Source: Bacillota bacterium
Lineage (GTDB): Bacteria; Bacillota; UBA4882; UBA10575
NCBI GenBank assembly: GCA_012521315.1
Contig: JAAYMP010000102.1
Span: 1-10,392 of the forward strand
Length of the DNA stretch: 10,392 nt
Direction of reading: 5' to 3'
This document shows, in pieces, positions 1 to 6,157 of this stretch. The translations under genes and the position numbers were made by a program. The notes below the pieces were generated by a model that ran no database searches, had not been told where the DNA came from, and saw only the letters and a program-made list of their open reading frames with translations. Position 1 is the first letter of the stretch. Each line of letters starts with the position of its first letter.

Positions 1-46
1 GGAACTAAGGAAGCTAAACACCGGCCGCTAGCCGGACTAACCTGTC

Positions 47-77
47 AAAAACGAAACCGCCCATAACGGGCGGTTTC
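47..77 (-). terminator. Intrinsic terminator ending the FMN-controlled transporter operon
   Basis: The 10-bp perfect stem (68-77 with 53-62) encloses a 5-base loop. On the minus strand it is followed by G and then five T (51-47). On the plus strand no T-run follows the stem, so it works best as a minus-strand terminator. It lies about 310 bases beyond the stop of the binding-protein gene, which would give the operon a long 3' untranslated tail. It could also lie near the end of an unseen plus-strand gene to the left. Confidence 0.75.
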
Positions 78-385
78 TGCATCTTTCGGGTTACATCCGA
101 CTATACGACTATAATATACTGGTCATTCTCCCGGCACCAAAGGTACTACTACGAATGACCTTGCTTTTATTACACCAACTTAACGATCTATAACTAACGT
201 TATCCCAAACCCGGCGCTATACCCCAGCGCGCCGGGGAGCACCTTGCCGGATGGTTGGCGGCTAAGCTTCATTGAGTTTACGCGCAGCGTCAACAGCAAG
301 GAGGACTAGGCGCGCCGCCTGCCAACAAACCGGCAATGACAATATGCTGCTTTACGCCTGCTCTAACTACTGGAACAACTAATTC
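78..385. other. Non-coding stretch of about 300 bases with small repeats and hairpins
   Basis: I see no credible gene here: all frames are short and broken by stops, and none has a good ribosome binding site. Three structures are visible. An 8-base tandem duplication (CGACTATA twice) lies at 98-113 and overlaps a TATAAT at 110-115. An inverted repeat pairs GGTCATT (121-127) with AATGACC (154-160), followed by TTGCTTTT on the plus strand. A perfect 8-bp stem (210-217 with 229-236) has an 11-base loop. These could belong to a small RNA or to the 3' tail of the transporter message, but nothing decides between the options. Confidence 0.5.
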
Positions 386-1375
386 CTACTCAGGTAAGAA
401 CGATAGATTAAGAATCTCGCTGACCGGTGTCGCCTGCGGAATCATCCCCAGGTCGATCATCAGTTGCTGGGCCTCCTCCCAACTGACCGGGTCCGAACGG
501 CCCAGCCCGTACCGGCGCGTGTAGTCGTTCTCCCATAAAGCCATGGACGCTTTTAAGACCTCCCATTCCTGCTCCTTTTGTTCTTCGCCCAGTTCCGGCA
601 GGTACTTCAGGCAGATCGCAAAGGCCTCTTCCGGGTGGGCCAGGGCATATTGCAACCCCTTGTAACTGGCCCGGACCATTTTACCCACTTCCGCCGGGGC
701 CTTCTCCACTTTGCCGGCCCCGGTGATCAGACCGTGGCCAACCAGGGAAAAGTAATCCCAGGAGTTAATCTGGTTGACCGCCACCCCCATCGCCTTTAGC
801 TTCACCGGTTCGTTGTTGGCAAAACCGACCACCGCATCCACCTTGTCCTCCAGCAACGACGGAAGCTGGGTATAACCGATATCAACAAGGTGAACATCCT
901 GTTCCGCAAGGCCGGCCCGGCGCAGGATAGCCTTGACCGCCAGGAGATTGGTCCCGTATAACGGGAGGCCGATCTTTTTACCCTTTAAGTCGAGGGCGGT
1001 TTTGATCCCCGTCTCCGCCTTGGCAATGACCGCCGGGGGAAATTCGGCGTACAGACTCATCAGGTAGACCACGGGAATCCCTTGCCCCCGCGCCACCAAT
1101 ACTTGGTCCCCGCCGGCAATGGCATAATCCATCTTCCCCGTGGCCACCAGTTGTAAAGCGTCGATGTCCATCCGGTAGTCAAAGACAACCTCCAGTCCTT
1201 CTTCCTGGAAATAGCCTTTGTCTTGGGCTATGTACCAGGGGGCAAACTGGACATTGGGAATGTAAGTCATCGCCAGGGTCACCTGCTGCGGCCCCGCCGG
1301 CCGGGCCCAATACAGCAATCCGCCACCAAACAGCAGAACCACCGCCACCAGCAAGATAACGGGTTTGTTCTTCAT
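386..1375 (-). CDS. ribY: ABC transporter substrate-binding protein, NMT1/THI5 (ThiY/RibY) family, probable riboflavin binder
   Basis: Extracytoplasmic solute-binding protein of 329 residues that would capture the substrate and deliver it to the permease encoded just upstream. Residues about 6-23 form a hydrophobic signal segment. There is no lipobox cysteine, so the protein is either secreted or held by an uncleaved N-terminal anchor. The mature part begins with the NMT1 pattern: YIPNVQFAPWYIAQDKGYF (38-56), followed by GLEVVF, with DYAIAGGDQV near 83-92. The ATG at 1375 has a purine-rich GGAGAGGAG upstream. It is the last gene of a three-gene unit, 52 bases after the permease. Proteins of this fold bind HMP/thiamine precursors, nitrate, sulfonates or riboflavin. 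The family alone does not fix the ligand; riboflavin is inferred from the FMN riboswitch ahead of the operon and from known RibXY systems. Confidence 0.8.
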   Translation of the reverse strand: MKNKPVILLVAVVLLFGGGLLYWARPAGPQQVTLAMTYIPNVQFAPWYIAQDKGYFQEEGLEVVFDYRMDIDALQLVATGKMDYAIAGGDQVLVARGQGIPVVYLMSLYAEFPPAVIAKAETGIKTALDLKGKKIGLPLYGTNLLAVKAILRRAGLAEQDVHLVDIGYTQLPSLLEDKVDAVVGFANNEPVKLKAMGVAVNQINSWDYFSLVGHGLITGAGKVEKAPAEVGKMVRASYKGLQYALAHPEEAFAICLKYLPELGEEQKEQEWEVLKASMALWENDYTRRYGLGRSDPVSWEEAQQLMIDLGMIPQATPVSEILNLSFLPE

Positions 1376-1427
1376 CTTTTCTCGCTCCTCTCCTTCAAAT
1401 CCAGGTAAACTTCGGGAAATGCTATCC

Positions 1428-2213
1428 TTAACGGTCCATGTCTTTGCGCCAAGGCATCACCACCGTTTCCAACCAGGACACCAAGAGGTAAAAACCGACC
1501 CCCATCACCGCCAGCGCCAGCAAAGCGACGAAGATTAAAGCGGTGTCGAAGGTCCCGCGGGCAAAATAGACCAGATAACCGAGGCCGCGCCCAGCGCCGG
1601 AAAACTCCCCCACGACTGCGCCGATCACGGAAAGGGTCAACCCGATCCGGAAACCGCCGAAGAGGACCGGCAAAGCCGACGGAACCTCCAGTTTAAAAAA
1701 GATCTCCCGCTTCCCGGCCCCCATGATGCTAAACATCTCTTTCAAGCGGGGATCGGTCCCGCGCAGGCCGACCACCCCGTTGGTCAAGACGGGGAAAAAA
1801 GCGGTCAGGGCGGCAATGAGGATCTTGGACGTCAGCCCGAACCCAAACCAGATCACCATCAGCGGCGCCAAGGAAACGATCGGGATCGCCTGGATCGCCA
1901 CGACCACCGGCGTAACCAAACGGTCCAAACGGGGGTGGCGCACCAGCAAATAACTGAGGGGCAAAGCAGCCCCCGCCCCCAACAAAAACCCGAAGAAGGC
2001 TTCGGCCAAAGTCGTCCGGAAGTGGACAGCAAAAAGCCCGCCCTGGCGGAAAAGTTCCAGGGCGCGGCGGGCGACCGCCCCCGGGGAAGGAAGAATATAA
2101 TCAGGATAAAAAGTCGCCAGCCAGGCCCAGACCAAAAGAACCACGCCGCCCACCAGGAGAAGGGCAATCAGTCTTTCCCCACCGGAACCGGAGTCGAACA
2201 CCCGTTTAGGCAT
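1428..2213 (-). CDS. ribX: ABC transporter permease, ThiX/SsuC/RibX type, probable riboflavin importer membrane subunit
   Basis: Inner-membrane channel subunit of 261 residues, usual for the binding-protein-dependent permease family. Hydrophobic segments lie near residues 14-33, 68-91, 98-123, 128-150, 185-205 and 224-247. The cytoplasmic EAA-like loop that docks on the ATPase is at about 157-182 (LKEMFSIMGAGKREIFFKLE), with its invariant glycine. I chose the ATG at 2213 (MPKRVFDSG) because AAAGGA lies a short distance upstream and family members begin about there. A more distal ATG at 2270 would add 19 residues that lie wholly inside the ATPase gene. With the chosen start the gene overlaps the ATPase stop by 8 bases, implying translational coupling. 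The substrate assignment is by operon context only. Confidence 0.85.
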   Translation of the reverse strand: MPKRVFDSGSGGERLIALLLVGGVVLLVWAWLATFYPDYILPSPGAVARRALELFRQGGLFAVHFRTTLAEAFFGFLLGAGAALPLSYLLVRHPRLDRLVTPVVVAIQAIPIVSLAPLMVIWFGFGLTSKILIAALTAFFPVLTNGVVGLRGTDPRLKEMFSIMGAGKREIFFKLEVPSALPVLFGGFRIGLTLSVIGAVVGEFSGAGRGLGYLVYFARGTFDTALIFVALLALAVMGVGFYLLVSWLETVVMPWRKDMDR

Positions 2214-2982
2214 CTTCACCGCACCATCCTTTCGCCAACAGTTCCTGGACGGCCCCGACCAAAGCGGCAAATTCCGGCGTGCTCATCAGTTTAAGCGCCC
2301 GGGGGTAGGGAAGCCCGATCTTGACCTCGCCCAGGATCCGTCCGGGTTTTTCCCCCATCACCACCACGCGGTCGGCCAGAAAAACCGCCTCAAAGATATT
2401 ATGGGTGACCATCAAACCGGTAAACGGCGTTTGCCGGCGGATCCGCATCATCTCCAAGTGAAGTTGGCTTCTGGTCAGGGCATCAAGGGCGGCAAAGGGT
2501 TCATCCAGCAGCAAAACCTCGGCCTTGCTGACCAGGGCCCGCGCCAAAGCCACCCGTTGCCGCATCCCACCGGACAGTTGGTGGGGATACTTGTCTTCCA
2601 CCCCGTACAGGTTAACCAGGCGTAAGGCCTCCCGGGCCTGGGCTTTCCATGCCGTCCGGTCGCCACGGCGGCTGTTCAGTTCCAGGGGCAACACCACATT
2701 ATCAATGACCTTCCGCCAGGGTAAGAGCAGCGAATCCTGGGGAACAACACTCAACCGCGACCAATTATGCGGCTTTCTTTCCCCGAAAACTTTGACCTCC
2801 CCCCGGTCCGGCGTTAAGACCCCGGCCACCAGCCGTAGAAGGGTCGATTTCCCGCACCCGCTGGGGCCAACCAAACAGAGGAACTCCCCCTCATGCACCA
2901 CCAGATTAACCGCGTCCAACTCCGGGGGGCAGTGGGGAGAAAAAGCCAGTGTAACATCGTTAACTTCAATGACCGCTCCCAC
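2206..2982 (-). CDS. ABC transporter ATP-binding protein, ThiZ/SsuB/TauB type
   Basis: Cytoplasmic ATPase of 258 residues that powers import through the adjacent permease. All nucleotide-binding motifs are intact: Walker A GPSGCGKS (39-46), Q-loop VVPQD (79-83), signature LSGGMRQR (136-143), Walker B VLLLDEP (156-162), and the switch histidine in VTHN (192-195). Translation starts at GTG (2982), with a perfect AGGAGG at 2991-2996 and an 8-base gap. It is the first gene after the FMN riboswitch and its terminator, about 125 bases downstream. The next gene overlaps its end. In sequence it belongs to the nitrate/sulfonate/taurine/thiamine-precursor group. In this setting it is inferred to drive riboflavin uptake. 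I give no symbol because ribZ is already used for an unrelated MFS riboflavin transporter. Confidence 0.88.
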   Translation of the reverse strand: MGAVIEVNDVTLAFSPHCPPELDAVNLVVHEGEFLCLVGPSGCGKSTLLRLVAGVLTPDRGEVKVFGERKPHNWSRLSVVPQDSLLLPWRKVIDNVVLPLELNSRRGDRTAWKAQAREALRLVNLYGVEDKYPHQLSGGMRQRVALARALVSKAEVLLLDEPFAALDALTRSQLHLEMMRIRRQTPFTGLMVTHNIFEAVFLADRVVVMGEKPGRILGEVKIGLPYPRALKLMSTPEFAALVGAVQELLAKGWCGEDA

Positions 2983-3004
2983 TTGTTAACCTCCTCTTGC
3001 GTTG
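2983..3004 (-). promoter_or_regulatory. Strong ribosome binding site fixing the GTG start of the ATPase gene
   Basis: On the minus strand AGGAGG (2991-2996), preceded by AAG, lies 8 bases before the GTG at 2980-2982. No better-placed ATG exists nearby, so this site decides a non-ATG start. It lies downstream of the riboswitch terminator and is not visibly part of the terminator hairpin, so control is more likely by transcription termination than by hiding the ribosome site. Confidence 0.8.
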
Positions 3005-3106
3005 AGCACAATCATCCTGCCCGCCACCGGGCAAAGACCATCCTTCCCGCCTTGTCGCCACCTTCCCCCACGGGCTTTACCAATAATGATCCAGTGGCGG
3101 CCAACG

Positions 3107-3135
3107 AAAAAAACCCCGAAGTTACCTTCAGGGTT
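3107..3135 (-). terminator. Riboswitch-controlled intrinsic terminator
   Basis: On the minus strand AACCCTGAAG (3126-3135) pairs with CTTCGGGGTT (3112-3121) in a 10-bp stem with one T-G wobble, capped by a GTAA tetraloop (3122-3125). A 7-T run (3107-3113) overlaps the end of the stem. It sits about 40 bases after the FMN aptamer and before the ATPase gene, the standard place for a transcriptional expression platform. Its 5' arm can alternatively pair with the start of the aptamer (CCTTCAGGG, 3301-3309), which would prevent the terminator. Confidence 0.88.
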
Positions 3136-3174
3136 CCTGTCACCGTAAGCGCACGCCAAGCGCTTCAACGCAGT

Positions 3175-3312
3175 CTCCTTCTCCCATCCGGACTTTACCG
3201 TCGGTTCTGGACTCGCACCAGATCAGCTCAGTAAACTAAGCTCGTGGACTTGGGTTACCCCTCACCACCGGTCGGGAATTGGCCACACGGCCGCACCCTG
3301 CCCTGAAGGATC
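3175..3312 (-). ncRNA. FMN riboswitch (RFN element)
   Basis: Minus-strand aptamer controlling the downstream ABC transporter. The RFN landmarks appear in order: P1 5' strand ATCCTTC with GGGCAGGGTG (3293-3311), AATTCCCGACCGG (3269-3281), GTCCACGAGC close to 3240, GATCTGGTGCGAGTCCAG near 3206-3223, ACCGACGGT, and AAAGTCCGGATGGGAGAAGGA closing P1 at about 3176. These match the published consensus seen in the Bacillus subtilis ribD leader. The class binds FMN and turns off riboflavin synthesis or uptake genes when FMN is plentiful. Odd point: the L2 loop, usually about 7 bases, is enlarged by a small GGCC-GTGT-GGCC hairpin. Confidence 0.95.
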
Positions 3313-3344
3313 TTATTAAGATATATTCTATTGTCCGTAAATGT

Positions 3345-3373
3345 ATTTTACCGTCTTTCTTCTCCTTTGTAAA
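3345..3373 (-). promoter_or_regulatory. SigA-type promoter for the riboswitch and transporter operon
   Basis: On the minus strand TTTACA (3368-3373) is separated by exactly 17 bases from TAAAAT (3345-3350). The expected start is near 3338, about 26 bases before the first base of the aptamer P1 stem, so the whole riboswitch would be transcribed. The promoter lies in the 115-base gap after yvcK, with no convincing terminator between yvcK and it. Some readthrough from yvcK into the riboswitch is therefore possible. Confidence 0.72.
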
Positions 3374-3427
3374 GAGCTGCCTTAACGGCTGGCCGCGGCC
3401 CTGGGCAAAGGAAAGAAAAGGAGAAGC

Positions 3428-5113
3428 TTATAACGAAATCTTGCTTACCAGCACTGTTTTTTTCGCCTCTTCCCGCCTCAAGTAAAGCGGTAGTTCCCCC
3501 GCGGGAAGATCCCGCCGGTCAAGGACGAAAAAGGCCGCCGGGTAGGTCAACCTTTGGACCGCTCCCGTCCGGAGCGGTTTTTCTTCCCGGTAGGCAAGCT
3601 CGAGCCCGTTTCTTTTCAAACGCACCCCCAGCGGAGCCAACCCAAACCCGCCAGTGGGGCGCTCCCCTAAAAACACCCCGATCACCAGGTTTTTCTCAAA
3701 ATCAATTTTATAGGGGTGGAGGACGGCCGGGGCCTCCGCAGCGCTGGTATAAACCTCACATGCCGGTCCTTGGCTCCGGTCAAGGTTCTTCGCAATAAAA
3801 TCAAACTTTAACGCTTTTCCCCGTTCGGCCGGCCGCCAGCGCAGGCGACCGCCCGCGGCAACAATCCCCGGTTTTCCGGCGGCGCCGCCCACCAGTTCGC
3901 GCAACCGGCGCCAGCGTTGCCGCCACCGGCGGCGCCGGCTAAAGAACATCGGCATCATCCTCACCAGCAGGCCGGCCAGGCGGTCTGCATCATGCCGGAC
4001 CAGCCCGTTGGTGTTCAAAAGCGACGCCAAAACCGGACGCACGCCGAGACTGAGTACCCTTTCGGGGTCGGGAAGGACCGGCTCGGCCCCTTCTTCCGCA
4101 TAAATCGCTTTGGCTTCCGGGGGAACCTCCTGGTCATTGATGATCATATAGTCCACAAGCTTGGGGCTGGTGTGATCCAGGAGCGCCCGCAGATGATCGG
4201 AAGCGCTGAAGCCATCGGTCTCACCAGGCTGTGTCATGACGTTACAGACATAGATCTTGGTCGCCGCGGCCGCTTTGACCGCAGCCAGAAGCTCTTTGAC
4301 CAGCAAGGGCGGGATTACACTGGTAAACAGGCTCCCCGGCCCAATGATAATGAGGTCGGCGGCGGCAATCGCTTCCAGACTCTCGGGAACCGCTTTCGCC
4401 GCCGCCGGTTCCAAATAGATCCGTTTAATCGGGGCTTTGCTCTTGCTGATGGTTGATTCGCCTTCCACCATTACCCCGTTCTGCAGTTCGGCCCGGAGGC
4501 TGACATTGTCCAAGGTCGCCGCAAAGATCCGTCCTCTGACCGCCAAGACTTTCACCGAAGTCTCAATCGCCTTTTGGAAATCTCCCGTAATCCCGGTCAT
4601 CGCGGTCAGGAAAAGGTTACCGAAGCTATGCCCGGCCAAGCCGCTGCCGCCGTTGAACCGGTATTGCATCAACTGTTCCATCAGCGGCTCCAGGTCGGCC
4701 ATGGCAATCAAACAGTTGCGAATATCGCCGGGCGGTAAAATGCCAAATTCCTTCCGCAACCGCCCTGAACTGCCGCCATCATCAGCCACCGTCACGATGG
4801 CGGTCAGATCATTGGTTATTTTCTTTAAACCGCGGAGGATTGTCCCCAAGCCCGTTCCGCCCCCAATCACCACAATCCGGGCTTCCCGTTCCAATAACCG
4901 GAACCACTTGCGCTCCGTAATAAAAGCCGTTCCCCGCTGCTCGCGGACCCGCGGCACCCAAACCGTCATCAACAAACCGCCAACGACCAAACAACTACCA
5001 AACCAGTGGTTAAGCTTGGTTTTGGTGAAAATAATCAGGATGCCGCAGACGACCATGGCTAATCCGAAGATCAGCCTGTTCCGACAGGGATCTGGGCGGT
5101 ACGGTCGGAGCAT
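3428..5113 (-). CDS. yvcK: YvcK/CofD-like protein with N-terminal membrane hairpin and C-terminal PrcB-like domain
   Basis: YvcK (GlmR) proteins bind UDP-sugars and tune carbon flow into cell wall precursors; the fold is that of CofD transferases. This copy is 561 residues, against about 320 in Bacillus subtilis. Residues 14-30 and 36-54 are two predicted membrane segments. The core runs from about 79 to 387: GGGTGLG (84-90), VADDGGSSGRLR (109-120), PPGDIRNCL (127-135), GHSFGNL (161-167), IIGPGSLFTSV (256-266), NVMTQPGETDGF (291-302). A very basic linker follows (393-406, RRRRWRQRWRRLRE). Residues about 437-546 resemble a PrcB C-terminal domain (IGVFLGERPTGGF, then AVQRLTYPAAFFVL). The ATG has AGGAGG 7 bases upstream, overlapping the rapZ stop. 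No frame break is visible at the fusion. The core call is firm; the C-terminal domain call is from motif memory. Confidence 0.9.
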   Translation of the reverse strand: MLRPYRPDPCRNRLIFGLAMVVCGILIIFTKTKLNHWFGSCLVVGGLLMTVWVPRVREQRGTAFITERKWFRLLEREARIVVIGGGTGLGTILRGLKKITNDLTAIVTVADDGGSSGRLRKEFGILPPGDIRNCLIAMADLEPLMEQLMQYRFNGGSGLAGHSFGNLFLTAMTGITGDFQKAIETSVKVLAVRGRIFAATLDNVSLRAELQNGVMVEGESTISKSKAPIKRIYLEPAAAKAVPESLEAIAAADLIIIGPGSLFTSVIPPLLVKELLAAVKAAAATKIYVCNVMTQPGETDGFSASDHLRALLDHTSPKLVDYMIINDQEVPPEAKAIYAEEGAEPVLPDPERVLSLGVRPVLASLLNTNGLVRHDADRLAGLLVRMMPMFFSRRRRWRQRWRRLRELVGGAAGKPGIVAAGGRLRWRPAERGKALKFDFIAKNLDRSQGPACEVYTSAAEAPAVLHPYKIDFEKNLVIGVFLGERPTGGFGLAPLGVRLKRNGLELAYREEKPLRTGAVQRLTYPAAFFVLDRRDLPAGELPLYLRREEAKKTVLVSKISL

Positions 5114-5124
5114 AATCTCTCCTC

Positions 5125-5988
5125 CTAACTGATATCTCTATGCTCTACCAGGGCTTTGTAACCCTTGGCTTGTAAAAACTCCCGTAGTTTGTTGGCGATC
5201 GTGACTGAACGGTGATGCCCACCGGTACAGCCAATCCCAATCACCAGTTGTGATTTTCCTTCGGTAATATACTGGGGGATTAAAAAATCGATCAAATGGT
5301 AAAACTTGGAAAGGAATTTCGTGGTCACCGGCCATTTCAGCACATAATCGGAAACTTCCGGGCTGTTGCCGTCCAGTGCCCGCAGGGAGTCGACATAATA
5401 TGGATTCGGTAAAAAACGGACATCAAAGACCAGGTCGGCGTCGAGAGGGATCCCATGGCTAAAGCCAAAAGAGACGATGGTGATCACCATCTGCTTGCCT
5501 TCTTGGCCCTGACTAAACCGGTTGATAATCTTCTCCCTTAGTTGCCGGGCGGTTAGATTGCTGGTGTCAATGATCAGCGAGGCTTTCCCTTTTATCTTTT
5601 CCAAGCGGGACTTTTCCGCCTGAATGGCGTCGGCAATCCGCCCTTCGCCCGCCAAGGGATGGGGACGACGGGATTCTTTAAACCGCCGGATAATGACATC
5701 ATCCTCCGCTTCCAGGTAAAGGATTTCGTAACTGTAACCTTCTTCTTCCAAAAGATGAAGCGAAGAAAAGAGGCTGTCAAAAAAACCGCCGCCTCTGATG
5801 TCGACCACCAAAGCTATTCTATTAATCCGCCCTTCCGATTGTGCGCATAGCTCAGCAAATTTCGGCAGCAGGATGGGCGGGAGGTTGTCGACGCAAAAAT
5901 AACCCAGGTCTTCGAAGGCTTTCATCGCTTCGGACTTACCCGCACCCGAAATCCCGGTGATAATGACAAAACGGATCGTGTTAATCAC
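5125..5988 (-). CDS. rapZ: RapZ/YvcJ family P-loop protein (RNase adaptor / nucleotide-binding protein)
   Basis: Protein of 287 residues, the usual family length. Residues 11-19 form the P-loop TGISGAGKS, followed by the family pattern FEDLGYFCVDNLPP (25-38). The C-terminal domain carries DVRFLPNPYY (189-198) and the diagnostic IGCTGGHHRSVTIANKL (252-268). In enterobacteria RapZ senses UDP-GlcNAc precursors and delivers GlmZ RNA to RNase E. In Gram-positives YvcJ hydrolyses nucleotides and its role is less clear. I chose the GTG at 5988 because GAGGGGAGGG lies immediately upstream and it gives the conserved start INTIRFVIITG. An upstream GTG at 6015 would add 9 residues translated from that purine-rich tract and has a poor ribosome site. 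The gene lies 11 bases before yvcK, whose ribosome binding site overlaps its TAG stop. Confidence 0.93.
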   Translation of the reverse strand: MINTIRFVIITGISGAGKSEAMKAFEDLGYFCVDNLPPILLPKFAELCAQSEGRINRIALVVDIRGGGFFDSLFSSLHLLEEEGYSYEILYLEAEDDVIIRRFKESRRPHPLAGEGRIADAIQAEKSRLEKIKGKASLIIDTSNLTARQLREKIINRFSQGQEGKQMVITIVSFGFSHGIPLDADLVFDVRFLPNPYYVDSLRALDGNSPEVSDYVLKWPVTTKFLSKFYHLIDFLIPQYITEGKSQLVIGIGCTGGHHRSVTIANKLREFLQAKGYKALVEHRDIS

Positions 5989-6092
5989 CAACCCTCCCCT
6001 CAAAAAAAGGCCCACCGGAAAAGGATTTTTTCCATCTTTAATGGTTCGCGAAACAAAAAATCTTTCCTGCCGGGAAATCCTTCTAATAATAT

Positions 6093-6126
6093 GAAAGAGA
6101 AAAGCGCGTCTGCGCTTTTCTCTTTC
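6093..6126 (-). terminator. Perfect 15-bp hairpin, terminator after the nucleotidyltransferase fusion gene
   Basis: GAAAGAGAAAAGCGC (6093-6107) and its exact complement (6112-6126) enclose a 4-base loop. On the minus strand the descending arm reads GCGCTTTTCTCTTTC, so the T-rich part is built into the stem, and AT-rich sequence follows. It lies 31 bases beyond the stop of the fusion gene and separates it from rapZ. It is nearly symmetric and could stop transcription from either side. There is no long clean T-run, so efficiency is uncertain. Confidence 0.75.
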
Positions 6127-6157
6127 TCCTTGGTTGCCGCCTTCCCCTTGCTTCGTC

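Noticed and set aside
1..46. Possible end of a plus-strand gene or structured RNA at the left edge
   Set aside because: The open frames are only 9 and 21 codons, the longer one ending inside the terminator hairpin, and the small CCGGC/GCCGG stem at 21-35 matches no RNA family I can recall; too little sequence to make a call.
2214..2270. A longer permease beginning at the ATG at 2270
   Set aside because: The extra 19 residues lie wholly within the ATPase gene in another frame and do not look like permease sequence; the ATG at 2213 has a better-placed ribosome site.
2986..3168. A 60-codon minus-strand frame inside the riboswitch leader
   Set aside because: It starts at a TTG within the aptamer-to-terminator region and runs through the terminator itself; the sequence is explained by the regulatory RNA.
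3317..3339. A second promoter-like pair (TTTACG, 17 bases, TAATAA) just before the riboswitch
   Set aside because: Its start point would fall inside the P1 5' strand and remove part of the aptamer; the TTTACA/TAAAAT pair upstream has better matches and a sensible start.
3374..3427. Possible terminator after yvcK (GC palindrome GGCCGCGGCC and a short GCC/GGC hairpin)
   Set aside because: The palindrome has no room for a loop and no T-run follows; the short hairpin has only 3 bp. I cannot support a terminator here.
4437..5132. A 231-codon plus-strand open frame opposite yvcK
   Set aside because: It is antisense to a clearly conserved gene, and its protein has the composition expected of a reverse-strand shadow in GC-rich DNA.
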